Source: Acidobacteriaceae bacterium
GTDB taxonomy: Bacteria; Acidobacteriota; Terriglobia; Terriglobales; Acidobacteriaceae
Direction: 5' to 3'
NCBI GenBank assembly: GCA_003134995.1
Contig: PLDC01000002.1
Coordinates: 137,808-201,807, forward strand
DNA: 64,000 bases
A program made the position numbers and the translations under genes. Positions 27,790 to 36,727 of this stretch are shown one piece after another. The notes under the pieces were generated by a model that ran no database searches, had not been told where the DNA came from, and saw nothing but the letters and a program-made list of their open reading frames with translations. The stretch's first letter is position 1, and each line of letters starts with the position of its first letter.

Positions 27790-28701
27790 CTACTTCTTGC
27801 GAGGTTGACTGGGCTTCTCTCGGCCGACACCCAAGTCAACCAGCCATTCCTTGACCTGAGAGCCGATGAGGTCGGGATGATCCTCCTGCAGATAATGAAT
27901 GCCGGAGGAAAGTTGGACGAGTCTGCAGTTCGTAAGACCCTTCGCAAAGCTCCTGCCGAATGCCGGAGAGACGAAAGAGCCCGGATCTCCCACGAAAAGC
28001 AGTTTTGGATAGGTCGATTCGGCTAACGCGCGGTGTGCTTCCTCCATCGTGGAATATACATCTGCCGGTTCCCCGGCGATGGGCAGTTCACGCGGGAAGA
28101 GCAATGTCGGCCGTCGCGATTGGGGCGTAGGAAATGGCGCTCTGTACACTGACATCTCCTCATCCGTCAGCTTGCGGACCGTCGCCGCAGGCAGCATCTG
28201 CTCGACGAACATATTCTTCTCGAGAATCATCTCTTCGCCCACCCCGGGCGTTCTGAATTTCTTGAAGATCTCGGCTCCTTTCGCTGGAAGATCGTCCCAG
28301 CTAGGAATGGGGCGAATGAACTCCATGAATGCAAGTCCGCGGATGAATTCTGGCCTGCGGGCGGCCAAATGGAAGGCAAGTCCCGTTCCCCAGTCCTGCG
28401 CGATCACGAATGCTGAAGAGATGCCGGCTTGGTCGAGGAAAGCATCGAGGTACCGCACATGATCTTCGAAGCGATACTCGATGTCGGGTTTTCCCGATTG
28501 GCCGAACCCGATAAGGTCAGGCGCGATGCAATGCGCGACCGGTGCAACCAGCGGAAGAATATTTCGATATATATAAGACGAGGTTGGATTCCCGTGCAAG
28601 AAAAGCGCCGCTGGTGCTTGCGGATCGCCCGCTTCACGGTAGGCCATGGTTGAAGCCAAAACATTCACTTGATGCAAGGTAATATCGAAGGGGATGGTCA
28701 T
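27790..28701 (-). CDS. dhaA: Haloalkane dehalogenase (HLD-II type)
   Basis: Start ATG 28701 (MTIPFDITLHQVNVL) with AAGGAG 5 nt upstream; an N-terminal extension to 28833 is not credible. Alpha/beta hydrolase with the haloalkane dehalogenase signature: HGNPTSSYIYRNILP (halide-binding Asn and oxyanion), nucleophile Asp103 in IAQDWGTGLAF with neighbouring Trp, catalytic acid probably Glu127 in FMEFIRP, and His in SGIHYLQEDHP. It would hydrolyse terminal haloalkanes to alcohols. Divergent from the hydrolase group at 28941-34621, with the shared operator between. Substrate range cannot be deduced. Confidence 0.85.
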   Translation of the reverse strand: MTIPFDITLHQVNVLASTMAYREAGDPQAPAALFLHGNPTSSYIYRNILPLVAPVAHCIAPDLIGFGQSGKPDIEYRFEDHVRYLDAFLDQAGISSAFVIAQDWGTGLAFHLAARRPEFIRGLAFMEFIRPIPSWDDLPAKGAEIFKKFRTPGVGEEMILEKNMFVEQMLPAATVRKLTDEEMSVYRAPFPTPQSRRPTLLFPRELPIAGEPADVYSTMEEAHRALAESTYPKLLFVGDPGSFVSPAFGRSFAKGLTNCRLVQLSSGIHYLQEDHPDLIGSQVKEWLVDLGVGREKPSQPRKK

Positions 28702-28812
28702 GCTGCTCCTTTTTTGACGGTTCGAACAATCTGTTAGTTGATCGTGGGGTTGCGCGGAACCGGTATCTTTCCGATGCCGGCTGTGCACCACCAGGTGCTC
28801 ATACTGCGGCTC

Positions 28813-28880
28813 CGGAGCCTTGCACCTACGCAAATCAGGTTTGCGGCTATCGAACAGGCAAGTGAGCTGTTTTGCTCAAC
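28813..28880 (+). promoter_or_regulatory. Shared operator, copy 4 (between dehalogenase and rightward genes)
   Basis: CGCAAA-TCAGG-TTTGCG (28829-28845) is a perfect dyad. It is preceded by TTGC-ACCTACGCAA, a variant of the TTGCG-N4-CGCAA pair, and followed by AACAGG...AGCTGTTTTGCTCA (28853-28877). The order equals copy 1 read on the opposite strand. It lies in the divergent gap between 28701 and 28941, a typical place for a LysR site controlling both directions. Confidence 0.7.
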
Positions 28881-28940
28881 GTAACCCTGCTCTGCGGCGG
28901 AGACTTACATTCTTAGTTGAAGAGTGCACCGAGGTCTTCT

Positions 28941-29374
28941 ATGAACCGAGAGCAGTCGTCGCACTATCTACTCATTGCAATCGTTGCTACAGCCGTTGTC
29001 GCAAACTTGGCTCCCGCAACGGGAGTTGCTCAGTCGGCATCAATCGCGTCCGACAACAGACCACGTCCCGGCAACCCGGTCACCGGATGGAGCGGCAACT
29101 TCTCGTCAACTGAGCCGTACTCCGCTGGTCCAGGCAAGGACTAGCGCAGCTGCCTGATAGATCAGTCCAGGCACTTAATCAAGCCAAAAAGATCGGCTAT
29201 ATGGGAATGGCGGCGAAAGCGGCCGGTCCCTACCATCACTACACTTTTGAACTGTTTGCTCTCGATACAAAGCTGAAGCTAGGACAGGACGCGACGCAAG
29301 CGGACTTGCTGAAAGGGATGAATGGACACATCTTGATGAAGGGTGTCTTGGTCGGGCGGCTCCACCTTCCCTAA
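28941..29374 (+). pseudogene. Secreted PEBP (YbhB/YbcL-type) protein, internally deleted
   Basis: The first part is an exported N-terminus (MNREQSSHYLLIAIVATAVVANLAPATGVAQS) ending at a stop at 29144. In another frame, 29165-29374 encodes the characteristic PEBP C-terminus: GPYHHYTFELFALDTKL, then DLLKGMNGHILMKGVLVGRLHLP. The conserved middle of roughly 80 residues with the ligand-binding DPD and HW motifs is missing. The remnant ends 1 nt before the next ATG. Confidence 0.65.
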
Positions 29375-29375
29375 G

Positions 29376-30209
29376 ATGCCAACGGCTGCGAAGCATGAAA
29401 TTGGACGCGAGAAAGGTGCTTACGTGATCACGAGAAAATCTGCATTCGTGGACAATGGCAAGGCAAGAATTGAGACGTACATTGACGGTTCCGGCCCGGC
29501 GTTGGTGGTGCTCCCTTCCTACGGTCGCGACGGCGGCGAAGATTATGATCGGTTCGCAGCCGCAATCGCGCGGAGCGGGTTTTCTGTTCTTCGGCCTCAG
29601 CCACGGGGCATTGGGAAATCAACAGGCCCGATGACAGATGTCAGCATGCAGGACCAGGTGGACGATGTTGCCGCCGCGATCCATGAATTGGCAGGCGGTA
29701 AGGCTACTATCCTGGGACACGCCTATGGGAATTTCGTCGCGAAGGCACTGGCGTGTAGTCATCCTGACTCGGTCAATGGAGTTATCCTAGCCGCCACTCA
29801 AGCAAGCAAATTTCCAGACGCGGTTGGAAACACTCCCGGCATCGCCGGCAACCTGAGCGAACCAGAGAGTGTGCGCCTCAGCGCACTTACTTTCGCGTTC
29901 TTCGCTCCCCCAAGTGACGCGCGAATCTGGCTTGAGGGATGGTATCCCGAAACGCTCCACATGCAGATGGCAAGCGTCGCAAAGATCAACACTCACGACT
30001 TCTGGTCTGCGGGCAAAGGGCCAGTGCTGGAGATCATTGCCGAGAGTGACCCCTTTAAGCCTTACTCGTACTGGCGGGAGTTCAGAGACCAGTTTGGTTC
30101 GCGAATCACAACTCGTGTAATTACCGATGCTAGTCACGCCTTGTTCCCTGAACAGCCGGATTTGATTGCGCGTGCAGTCCTATCATGGTTGCAATGCAAA
30201 ACCTCCTGA
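29376..30209 (+). CDS. Alpha/beta hydrolase lacking the nucleophile serine
   Basis: Predicted 277 residues from ATG 29376, one base after the PEBP-remnant stop. Fold marks: ALVVLPSYGRDGG (oxyanion region), RPQPRGIGKST, the nucleophile elbow ILGHAYGNFVAKAL, ESDPF (acid) and DASHALFPEQP (His). The elbow reads G-H-A-Y-G: the usual Ser is Ala (codon GCC), so hydrolysis by the normal mechanism is not possible unless another residue serves. Start could instead be the GTG at 29424 (VITRKSAF). It sits in a group of hydrolases under the shared operator. Confidence 0.75.
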   Translation: MPTAAKHEIGREKGAYVITRKSAFVDNGKARIETYIDGSGPALVVLPSYGRDGGEDYDRFAAAIARSGFSVLRPQPRGIGKSTGPMTDVSMQDQVDDVAAAIHELAGGKATILGHAYGNFVAKALACSHPDSVNGVILAATQASKFPDAVGNTPGIAGNLSEPESVRLSALTFAFFAPPSDARIWLEGWYPETLHMQMASVAKINTHDFWSAGKGPVLEIIAESDPFKPYSYWREFRDQFGSRITTRVITDASHALFPEQPDLIARAVLSWLQCKTS

Positions 30210-31159
30210 GACCTTTTTCCAGACGTGCACTCTCGGTGATTCCAGTTCCTTTTGCAGGGCTGCTGCTTCTCTGTTGCTTGGCGAGTGAACAAGGCCAAGC
30301 CCAAGGTCCGATGCATCCGTCAGAACCGACAGTGAACCTTGGCGATACGAGCTTTCTCGATGCAGTGGGGGGACCGGGCTTGCTGATTGAAGAGATCGGC
30401 GATGTTAGTCACGACGGCAAAGTCGCAAACGGTACCGGAGGAAGTGTCGCTAATGCACCCGGCATCAATGCTGTGAGCGGTTTGACGCACATCGCCTGGC
30501 TGAGCAAGGGTCGCCTGCTTGCGGGATGGTATGGAGTCGAAGTGGTTGCGGTTGCCGCGCACGTGAACGCGGGGCCGAATGGAGACGTCGGCGGCTGGGG
30601 CAATCTCACGGTCTCACCGTTGATCATGCAATGGAAACAGCGAAAAGTCGGCCTGGTTGGAATTGTGCAGCGATTTGTTTTGGACTTCGAGCTACCCGTC
30701 GGAGAATACCGCCGCGACGTAGCGGTCAGTCTTGGCAGCAATGCGTTTACGGTCCATCCTTATTATGCGGTAACGTTATTTCCGACCAAGAGGTTCGAGA
30801 CGAGCTGGCGAGTTCATTACCTCTGGAATGGAACGAACAACGCACCTCCTTTCGCAACTGCCGCTCGATCGACGCAAGCGGGACAGGCAATTCATTTCAA
30901 TGCAACGGCAGGTTACAGATTTCCTCATGGCGTTTGGATCGGGGCCAATGGGTACTACCTGAAACAGGTGACGGATCCAAAGATTGACGGAGTTAGTCTG
31001 CCAAATTCTCCAGAACAAGTCGGCGCGATCGGCCCAGGGGCTGTTTGGGATTTGGGACGGTGCCTGCTGTATGCGAATGGGTATCACGAGTTCGGCGCGG
31101 AGAATCGCCCCGAAGGAAACAAGATCGTTCTGCGAGTGCAGTGGATCGTCGGTAAGTGA
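30185..31159 (+). CDS. Outer-membrane protein of the phenol-degradation (MetA/SphA-like) family
   Basis: A signal sequence (FAGLLLLCCLASEQGQAQG) precedes a beta-rich protein typical of the family annotated meta-pathway phenol degradation: PGLLIEEIGDVSHDG, NLTVSPLIMQWKQRK, LDFELPVGEY, NAFTVHPYYAVTLFPTKRFETSWR, ending NKIVLRVQWIVGK. Such proteins are beta-barrels suspected to admit aromatic or hydrophobic compounds. It overlaps the upstream hydrolase by 25 bp. Start at 30185 or the Met at 30194. Confidence 0.75.
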   Translation: MVAMQNLLRPFSRRALSVIPVPFAGLLLLCCLASEQGQAQGPMHPSEPTVNLGDTSFLDAVGGPGLLIEEIGDVSHDGKVANGTGGSVANAPGINAVSGLTHIAWLSKGRLLAGWYGVEVVAVAAHVNAGPNGDVGGWGNLTVSPLIMQWKQRKVGLVGIVQRFVLDFELPVGEYRRDVAVSLGSNAFTVHPYYAVTLFPTKRFETSWRVHYLWNGTNNAPPFATAARSTQAGQAIHFNATAGYRFPHGVWIGANGYYLKQVTDPKIDGVSLPNSPEQVGAIGPGAVWDLGRCLLYANGYHEFGAENRPEGNKIVLRVQWIVGK

Positions 31160-31206
31160 TCGAGAGTCATCCACCATCTAGCGATTGCCAGTACAGGAGA
31201 ACACTC

Positions 31207-32067
31207 ATGAAGAAATGGCTTTCAGAAACATTGGATCTCGGCATTCATGCTCTCACCGGGGGACAAGGGGCAACAGTGGTCTTGGTTCCGGGCTGGCCCG
31301 AAACGGCAGAGGCCTATAGCGAAGTCTTTCCTTTACTGGCGAAGAATCACAGCGTCATTGCCGTGGACCCACCAGGACTCGGGGATTCGACACCGTCCGA
31401 AGCAGGATACGATACGGGCGCGATCAGTAGGACCCTCGAGACATCTTTGCGTTCCCGCACAAAGGAAGGTTTTCATCTTGTCGGACACGATGTTGGCGCA
31501 TGGATCGCCTATGCCTGGGCAGCGCAGTTTCCGGATCGCGTGAAGAGTCTGACTCTGCTCGACTCGGCCTTGCCTGGCCTGTTTCAACCGCAAAATTTCC
31601 CACTACCTTATGAGGTCAATCTGAAGCTCTGGCAGCTTTCCTTCAATTTGATTCCCGAACTCCCGGAGCTTCTGACCAAAGACCGGGAACGCGAATTTAT
31701 CGATTGGTTCTTTCGCAACAAAGCGGTGCAGTTGGAAAAGATCCCCACCGAGAACCGCGAACGCTATGTTGCGTGCTATTCGAAGCCCGGTGGCATGAGC
31801 CAGGGATTTGCATATTACCGAGCCACGGCTCAAAGCGCGTCACAGAATGTGGAGTTCAGCAAGCACAAGCTTCAGATGCCGGTGCTCGCCATCGGCGGGA
31901 GTGGAGCGCAAGGCGACAACCTGAGACTGTCCATGGAGTCTTTGGCCGCGAATGTCTCTGGTGGTGTCATCGAAGACTGTGGGCACTATGTGATGGAAGA
32001 GCAGCCCGACGTTCTGGCCCACCGGCTTCTCGAGTTCATCAAACACGTGGAGGACCCTGCGCTATGA
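31207..32067 (+). CDS. Alpha/beta hydrolase (epoxide hydrolase/dehalogenase-like, Asp nucleophile)
   Basis: Start ATG 31207 with AGGAGA 6 nt upstream; the frame open from 31156 is ignored. Visible: VVLVPGWPETAEAY (oxyanion), VDPPGLGDST, nucleophile Asp in LVGHDVGAWIAYAW, cap-domain tyrosines, and His in DCGHYVMEEQP. The Asp nucleophile places it with epoxide hydrolases and dehalogenases; the missing Trp after Asp argues against a haloalkane dehalogenase. The stop overlaps the XapX start as ATGA. Confidence 0.82.
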   Translation: MKKWLSETLDLGIHALTGGQGATVVLVPGWPETAEAYSEVFPLLAKNHSVIAVDPPGLGDSTPSEAGYDTGAISRTLETSLRSRTKEGFHLVGHDVGAWIAYAWAAQFPDRVKSLTLLDSALPGLFQPQNFPLPYEVNLKLWQLSFNLIPELPELLTKDREREFIDWFFRNKAVQLEKIPTENRERYVACYSKPGGMSQGFAYYRATAQSASQNVEFSKHKLQMPVLAIGGSGAQGDNLRLSMESLAANVSGGVIEDCGHYVMEEQPDVLAHRLLEFIKHVEDPAL

Positions 32068-32240
32068 AACCCTTCTTCTTTTCGTTTGTGGTGGGGTGCG
32101 CCGTTGGGCTGCTCTATGCAGCGCTGCGCGTAAAGAGCCCAGCTCCTCCCGTCGTCGCCCTACTCGGACTGCTTGGCATGGTGCTGGGAGAAGAGTTCTT
32201 CCTGTGGGTTGCGCCAATCGTTCGTTCGCAATGGAAGTAA
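32064..32240 (+). CDS. XapX domain membrane protein (58 aa)
   Basis: Sequence MKPFFFSFVVGCAVGLLYAALRVKSPAPPVVALLGLLGMVLGEE. Two hydrophobic spans separated by the RVKSPAPP loop are the XapX signature. Overlaps the hydrolase stop by 4 bp. XapX proteins are small membrane components of unknown role, commonly next to hydrolases and dehalogenases. Confidence 0.85.
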   Translation: MKPFFFSFVVGCAVGLLYAALRVKSPAPPVVALLGLLGMVLGEEFFLWVAPIVRSQWK

Positions 32241-32249
32241 AGGACTTAC

Positions 32250-33377
32250 ATGATGTCGAATCAAGGAATCGTATCCGCAAGGCACGTCGATCATGTTGGA
32301 ATGACAGTACCGAATCTGGACGAAGCCATTCGCTTCTTCGAGGACGCTCTGGGTGGCCTGCTTCTCTGGCGTGTAGGACCGTTTCACGAAACAGCCACGG
32401 GCGTTCCAATCAATAGCGTCCAGATTGCCATGCTCAGGCTCGGTCCAAGCCTCAATATTGAACTGCTGGAGTTTGATGCGGACCAGCAACAACGGAAGAT
32501 GCCCAGCAACATTGACATGGGGGCCGGACACATCGCGTTCTTCGTGGACGACATCCTTGCCGCAGCGGAGTCGCTGAGAAAACATGGAGCCGAACTACTG
32601 CAGGGACCGCTCGAAGGCGCCGGAGAGGAAAAAAAGGGAGAGAAGATTTGGTACTTCAAGACGCCATGGGGAGCCTTCATGGAGATTCTATGGCGTCCCG
32701 ATCATCTACCCTACGAACAGAAGACGGAGAACCGACTTTTTAATCAGAAGGGTCCTTGGTCGAATCGTCCTGTGACCCAAGGTATTCAGTCTGCCAAACA
32801 TGTTGACCATGTTGGCATGGTCGTGCCGGACCTAGATGCGGCTGTTGAATTCTTTGAGGAAGCCCTCGGCGCGCAGTTGCTCTGGCGTGTCGGTCCATTT
32901 CACAAGACGCCGACCGGGGTCCCAATCAAGAGTGTCATCCTCGCAATGTTGCGGCTCGGACCAAACCTGAATATTGAGCTGCAGGCTTTTGAAGCGGAGC
33001 AACAAGAGAAACATTTGCCCAGCAATGTTGATTTTGGGGCCACACACATTGCCTTCTTCGTAGAGGATATTCAAGCGGCAGCCGCGTCTCTGGCGGGCTA
33101 CGGTGCGGAGCTTCTGCACGGTCCGATCGAGAGTGCGGGTGACGCGAAAAAGGGAGAACAGATTCGGTACTTCAAAACACCGTGGGGTGGTCTTATGGAG
33201 ATACTGTGGCGTCCCGATCATCTTCCCTATGAGGAAACCACAGAGAACCGATTGTTTCAGCGTCCCAGAGGACGTCGGATGGTGAGTCGGAAGCGTCGGG
33301 TGAGTCTAGAGAATCATCATGCTATTTCGCAAGGGCAAGGACGAATCAACGCATGTTGCGGACAGGTCGCACGCTGA
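32250..33377 (+). CDS. Tandem VOC (glyoxalase/dioxygenase superfamily) protein
   Basis: Two clearly duplicated VOC modules of about 165 residues: the first has KHVDHVGM-type start (ARHVDHVGMTVPNLDEAIRFF), GAGHIAFFVDDI and TPWGAFMEILWRP; the second repeats these (AKHVDHVGMVVPDLDAAVEFF, GATHIAFFVEDI, TPWGGLMEILWRP). Metal ligands are probably the conserved His and Glu of each half. Probably a lyase or extradiol-dioxygenase-like enzyme; substrate unknown. The two halves are alike enough to suggest a recent internal duplication. The Arg-rich tail after ENRLFQRPRGRR is unusual. Confidence 0.82.
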   Translation: MMSNQGIVSARHVDHVGMTVPNLDEAIRFFEDALGGLLLWRVGPFHETATGVPINSVQIAMLRLGPSLNIELLEFDADQQQRKMPSNIDMGAGHIAFFVDDILAAAESLRKHGAELLQGPLEGAGEEKKGEKIWYFKTPWGAFMEILWRPDHLPYEQKTENRLFNQKGPWSNRPVTQGIQSAKHVDHVGMVVPDLDAAVEFFEEALGAQLLWRVGPFHKTPTGVPIKSVILAMLRLGPNLNIELQAFEAEQQEKHLPSNVDFGATHIAFFVEDIQAAAASLAGYGAELLHGPIESAGDAKKGEQIRYFKTPWGGLMEILWRPDHLPYEETTENRLFQRPRGRRMVSRKRRVSLENHHAISQGQGRINACCGQVAR

Positions 33378-33661
33378 GGAGAAAATGATCAAACCCAGTG
33401 CTCGGAACACAGCGCATGCTCAAAGAGACGTTTGGAGTAGCAACCCGGGACCGCAGAATTCCGCTCTCGCCAGCCTAAATCCGAACAGTAATATTCTACC
33501 TTCAACCGACCATGGCTCAGTCGGCTCGATCTGGCATTCTTTCGAGCGGACGCATGGGCGCGTCCAAGAAGGAGGCTGATCAGCTAGCGGAATAATACTT
33601 TGGCGCATGATCAGACGAGCGTCAGTTACGGGGCCACCGAATCGAGTGTGAGGAGGAAAGG

Positions 33662-34621
33662 ATGCACGAGTATTCAGAACGAAACTTTACCTCGGGAACC
33701 GCTGGGTTAGTCGCGATAGACAAGGTAGGGAATGAGGTGCTGTTCCTCGATCCTGTGACCTACTGCATCACAAAGACAATTGCAGGTTTTGAACCGAAGG
33801 TGCATGAGTTATTGATATCGGAGGACCACACAAAGGCATTCGTTCCAATCTATGGGAATGGCATCCACGGCGACAATCCAGATCCGGGCCATCTCATCGC
33901 TGTCATAGATTTGACCCACAAAGAGCATATAGCTAACTTCGACGTGTCGCCGTATGAGGCTCCGCACGGAATGCGGTGGGGCTCTCTTGGACAACTTTAC
34001 TGCATCTGTGAAAACAGCGGGGTGGTTCTCGCGATGAACCCGCAGACAGGCGGGATTGATCACGTGTTGGAGGTGGGGTCGGATAAGGGGCACAGAATTG
34101 AGATTCTGCCAGACGGTTCAAAGCTGTACGCCGAGACCGAAGAGGACGCGTTCCTTGCCATTATCGACTTGCAATCTCGAAAACGTATTAAGAAGCTCTC
34201 CCTGCCGAGCGAGTTGGACGGCTTGGGCATGTCTCCGGATGGGGAGACCGTCTTAGCAGTAGACGGGAAGAAACCGATCCTGTTTGTCATCGACACCGAA
34301 ACCGACACACTCACAACTACTGTGAGTCTCAAGCATCATCAGAAGGCAGCTCAGATCGTAAGGTACAGTCCCAACGGGAAATTCATCGTAGTCACGAGCC
34401 ACGAAGAGCCGCTTGGGACGATCCTGAACGCAGACCTCAGCGACCAGAAGAGCATTCAACTCGGCAAGGGGCCGATGGACATGGCGTTTCATCCCGACGG
34501 CAATACTGTTCTTGTTGCCAATCAGGGCGATGGCACGATCTCTGTTGTTGATTTGCGCGAGGCCAAGGCTCTGAAGACCGTACATGCCGGTGCTGGAATT
34601 GAAAGCCTGTCGTTCTATTAA
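33662..34621 (+). CDS. YncE-like seven-bladed beta-propeller protein
   Basis: Repeated blade motifs are visible, e.g. VAIDKVGNEVLFLDPVTYCITKTI, LIAVIDLTHKEHIANFDV, KLYAETEEDAFLAIIDLQSR, DTLTTTVSLKHHQKAAQIVRYSPNGKFIVV and NTVLVANQGDGTISVVDL. No signal peptide, so probably cytoplasmic, unlike most YncE-type or surface propellers. Function unknown; it probably binds a metabolite or protein in the same pathway. A gap of 284 bp upstream shows nothing clear. Confidence 0.8.
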   Translation: MHEYSERNFTSGTAGLVAIDKVGNEVLFLDPVTYCITKTIAGFEPKVHELLISEDHTKAFVPIYGNGIHGDNPDPGHLIAVIDLTHKEHIANFDVSPYEAPHGMRWGSLGQLYCICENSGVVLAMNPQTGGIDHVLEVGSDKGHRIEILPDGSKLYAETEEDAFLAIIDLQSRKRIKKLSLPSELDGLGMSPDGETVLAVDGKKPILFVIDTETDTLTTTVSLKHHQKAAQIVRYSPNGKFIVVTSHEEPLGTILNADLSDQKSIQLGKGPMDMAFHPDGNTVLVANQGDGTISVVDLREAKALKTVHAGAGIESLSFY

Positions 34622-34636
34622 GTAAGTGAGTCCACT

Positions 34637-34972
34637 ATGACAGCCTGGAAGCAACTAGCAAAAGCGCACGAGATGCACATGCCCGAGTTCTCCTTTGCCA
34701 ATGGAGAGCGGCGCTATGTGAAGCTTCATTGTCGCACCCTGGGTCAGCTCAATTCCGAGAGAAACAACGCAGTGCTTCTTCTTCATGGAACCACCGGCAG
34801 TAGCATGCAATTTCTCCAGCCAGATATGGCCAACTTCCTATTTGAGCGGGATCAGCCACTCGACCACAACGAATATTTTCTCATCACTCGCCGCCGCTTA
34901 TTCCGACACCATCGGAGTACCAGCCATCATTTCTATCGAATTGTTTCCGCAGTTGATGGCGCTCGAGGGTGA
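34637..34972 (+). pseudogene. MetX-like alpha/beta hydrolase fragment
   Basis: The first 80 residues match the start of homoserine acetyltransferase-like proteins: EFSFANGERRYVKLHCRTLGQLNSERNNAVLLLHGTTGSS. After DHNEYFLIT the sequence loses homology: the continuing frame is arginine-rich and stops, while another frame goes on to 35078 without MetX motifs. The nucleophile elbow and the rest of the enzyme are missing, so it is truncated. From 34973 to 35359 I see no gene. Confidence 0.7.
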
Positions 34973-35359
34973 CCGGGGGGCTGGGCCGCTCCTGCGCTCC
35001 ATCTCCGGAATAGCGACTTTTTCCTTACCTGAGGCAGGCTTCGATATAGACTCATCCGATCAAATTGGCGCAGGATGATCAAGTGTACTGGCGAAGATTT
35101 CTGCCTGATGGCATCGTGCGTCGGTCGCCGAATGCCGCTCTGAGCGCTTACTCATTGTGATTCGAGATATTCGCAACCGTTCCGCAGTTTCATTTCGTTG
35201 CTGACGCCCACTCATCGATTCGGATTGCATAGAAGCAACAGGGCGCAGACGCAATGGGAATTCTGCTCCAGGATGGGCTTCCGCTACACGTGTAACTCCG
35301 CACAACCAAACAATTCGTACGGCTGCAGGCTCCCTAACATCATCTTCCGGAATTTAAGT

Positions 35360-36727
35360 TCATTTCACTTTAGCGAGCAGGACAACGCAAGCCCCGTCCC
35401 AAGAGCTTTTGCCGGAAGAGGCGGGCGCGGTAGCATTCAGCGGCATCAGTCCAATGTTCCTGGCGCTGAGATGGAAGTGCTCCTCAAGGTAGTGCGCGAC
35501 CAGTATCGAACGAGATCTCGATGCAACCATTTCATCGGCAGCCAAAGCCTGATTCGAATAGCCTTCAACGATGATCGGTTGATCGATGACCGAATTCTTG
35601 ATGGTGCCGATGAGTTGATCGATTTGCTGCTCGCCTGCGGGGGAAAGAACTTCATTGCCCTTGGCATCCGTCGCGAACGCATCCGTCGCATTGAGCCAGG
35701 CGCGTTGGCTTCTTTGGCTTTCGAAGTAAGAGTTGCTGCGATATTGATCGGGAGTCAGCTCTTGCAGACTATAAAAGCCTCTCTTTTTGAAAAATCCTCG
35801 GAAGAAAAACTCGTGTTTGAGGGCCTCGGTGTCTTCCGCCATGTTGGCGGTTGCGAGATTTACATTCGCCAGGGATTCCCTGATATTCTCCGCGGCGTTA
35901 TCACCGGCGCGGTCAGGACCCAGTGCCTCGTTCAAGGCTACATTCAGTTGCCGGGAGGTTTGATCGAGATTCCGGGAGGCGTCCTTTGCGTTGTTCAGGG
36001 TGTCCTCGGCTTTCTGGGAAAGGTCTCGCGACTGGAAGTCTGTCATTACCTGCTTCGCCTGAACGAATACCTGATCCAAATTGGCGGTGGCCTGCTGCGC
36101 ATTCCCCACCGCTGCTTTTACTGAGTTCGATGTTTGCTGGTCAGTGAGCAGCATACCTACAGTGCCTTTTCCACTCCGGATGCCGTCCACGATTCCGTTC
36201 GCGTTGTTGACCGTTGCGCTAATTGCATCGAGCGTGCCATCGGCTTTCGTCCTTATATCTCCAATGGTGACATTGGCCTGATCCATGACGCCCGTCATCT
36301 TCGCAATCACGGCGGAGAGTTCGATCGGTTCCTGGCCGCGCAGCGTCGCTCCGCGCGGTGCCTGCTGAGCCTGGTCCGTGCCATCATGGATCAGCAAGAA
36401 CTTGTCTCCGACAAGGCCATCGGATTCCACCGTTACGAACGAATCCTCGCGAACGAGCTTATGAAGTTTGTCATCGACATGCAGCTTCAACCTGAATTTG
36501 CCAGATGGACGATCCGGTATCTGAATTGCGCTGACTTGGCCCGCGCTAAAACCGGAGACTTTTACCTTAGACCCTGGCGAGATTCCATTCGTGTTGGTCA
36601 GTTCAGTGAAGAAATCCACATGACGGCTAAAGGCCTCATGGCTGTTCCCGATCAGGAACAGGCCGACACTGAACAGCACCACAGCAGACAGAACGAATAC
36701 GCCGATGGCCGCATAATTGATTTTCAT
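35360..36727 (-). CDS. mlaD: MlaD-like MCE protein with OmpA-like C-terminus
   Basis: ATG 36727 overlaps the stop of the ATPase gene (ATGA). N-terminal span MKINYAAIGVFVLSAVVLFSVGLFLIG, MCE domain about 35-125 (GISPGSKVKVSGFSAGQV, VTVESDGLVGDKFLLI), then a long helical region with Asn/Gln-rich heptads (150-310), and a C-terminal domain about 360-455 (LSPAGEQQIDQLIGTIKN, QPIIVEGYSNQAL, VASRSRSILVAHYL) resembling OmpA/MotB peptidoglycan-binding domains. The last part would anchor it to the cell wall. Periplasmic lipid-binding unit of an Mla-type transporter. Confidence 0.85.
   Translation of the reverse strand: MKINYAAIGVFVLSAVVLFSVGLFLIGNSHEAFSRHVDFFTELTNTNGISPGSKVKVSGFSAGQVSAIQIPDRPSGKFRLKLHVDDKLHKLVREDSFVTVESDGLVGDKFLLIHDGTDQAQQAPRGATLRGQEPIELSAVIAKMTGVMDQANVTIGDIRTKADGTLDAISATVNNANGIVDGIRSGKGTVGMLLTDQQTSNSVKAAVGNAQQATANLDQVFVQAKQVMTDFQSRDLSQKAEDTLNNAKDASRNLDQTSRQLNVALNEALGPDRAGDNAAENIRESLANVNLATANMAEDTEALKHEFFFRGFFKKRGFYSLQELTPDQYRSNSYFESQRSQRAWLNATDAFATDAKGNEVLSPAGEQQIDQLIGTIKNSVIDQPIIVEGYSNQALAADEMVASRSRSILVAHYLEEHFHLSARNIGLMPLNATAPASSGKSSWDGACVVLLAKVK

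Noticed and set aside
28941..29144. Small secreted protein as an independent gene
   Set aside because: The PEBP C-terminus lies directly downstream out of frame, so this is better explained as the 5' part of a deleted PEBP gene.
35198..36124. 308-codon plus-strand frame
   Set aside because: Antisense to the MlaD-like gene; no motif, whereas the minus strand shows MCE and OmpA-like signatures.
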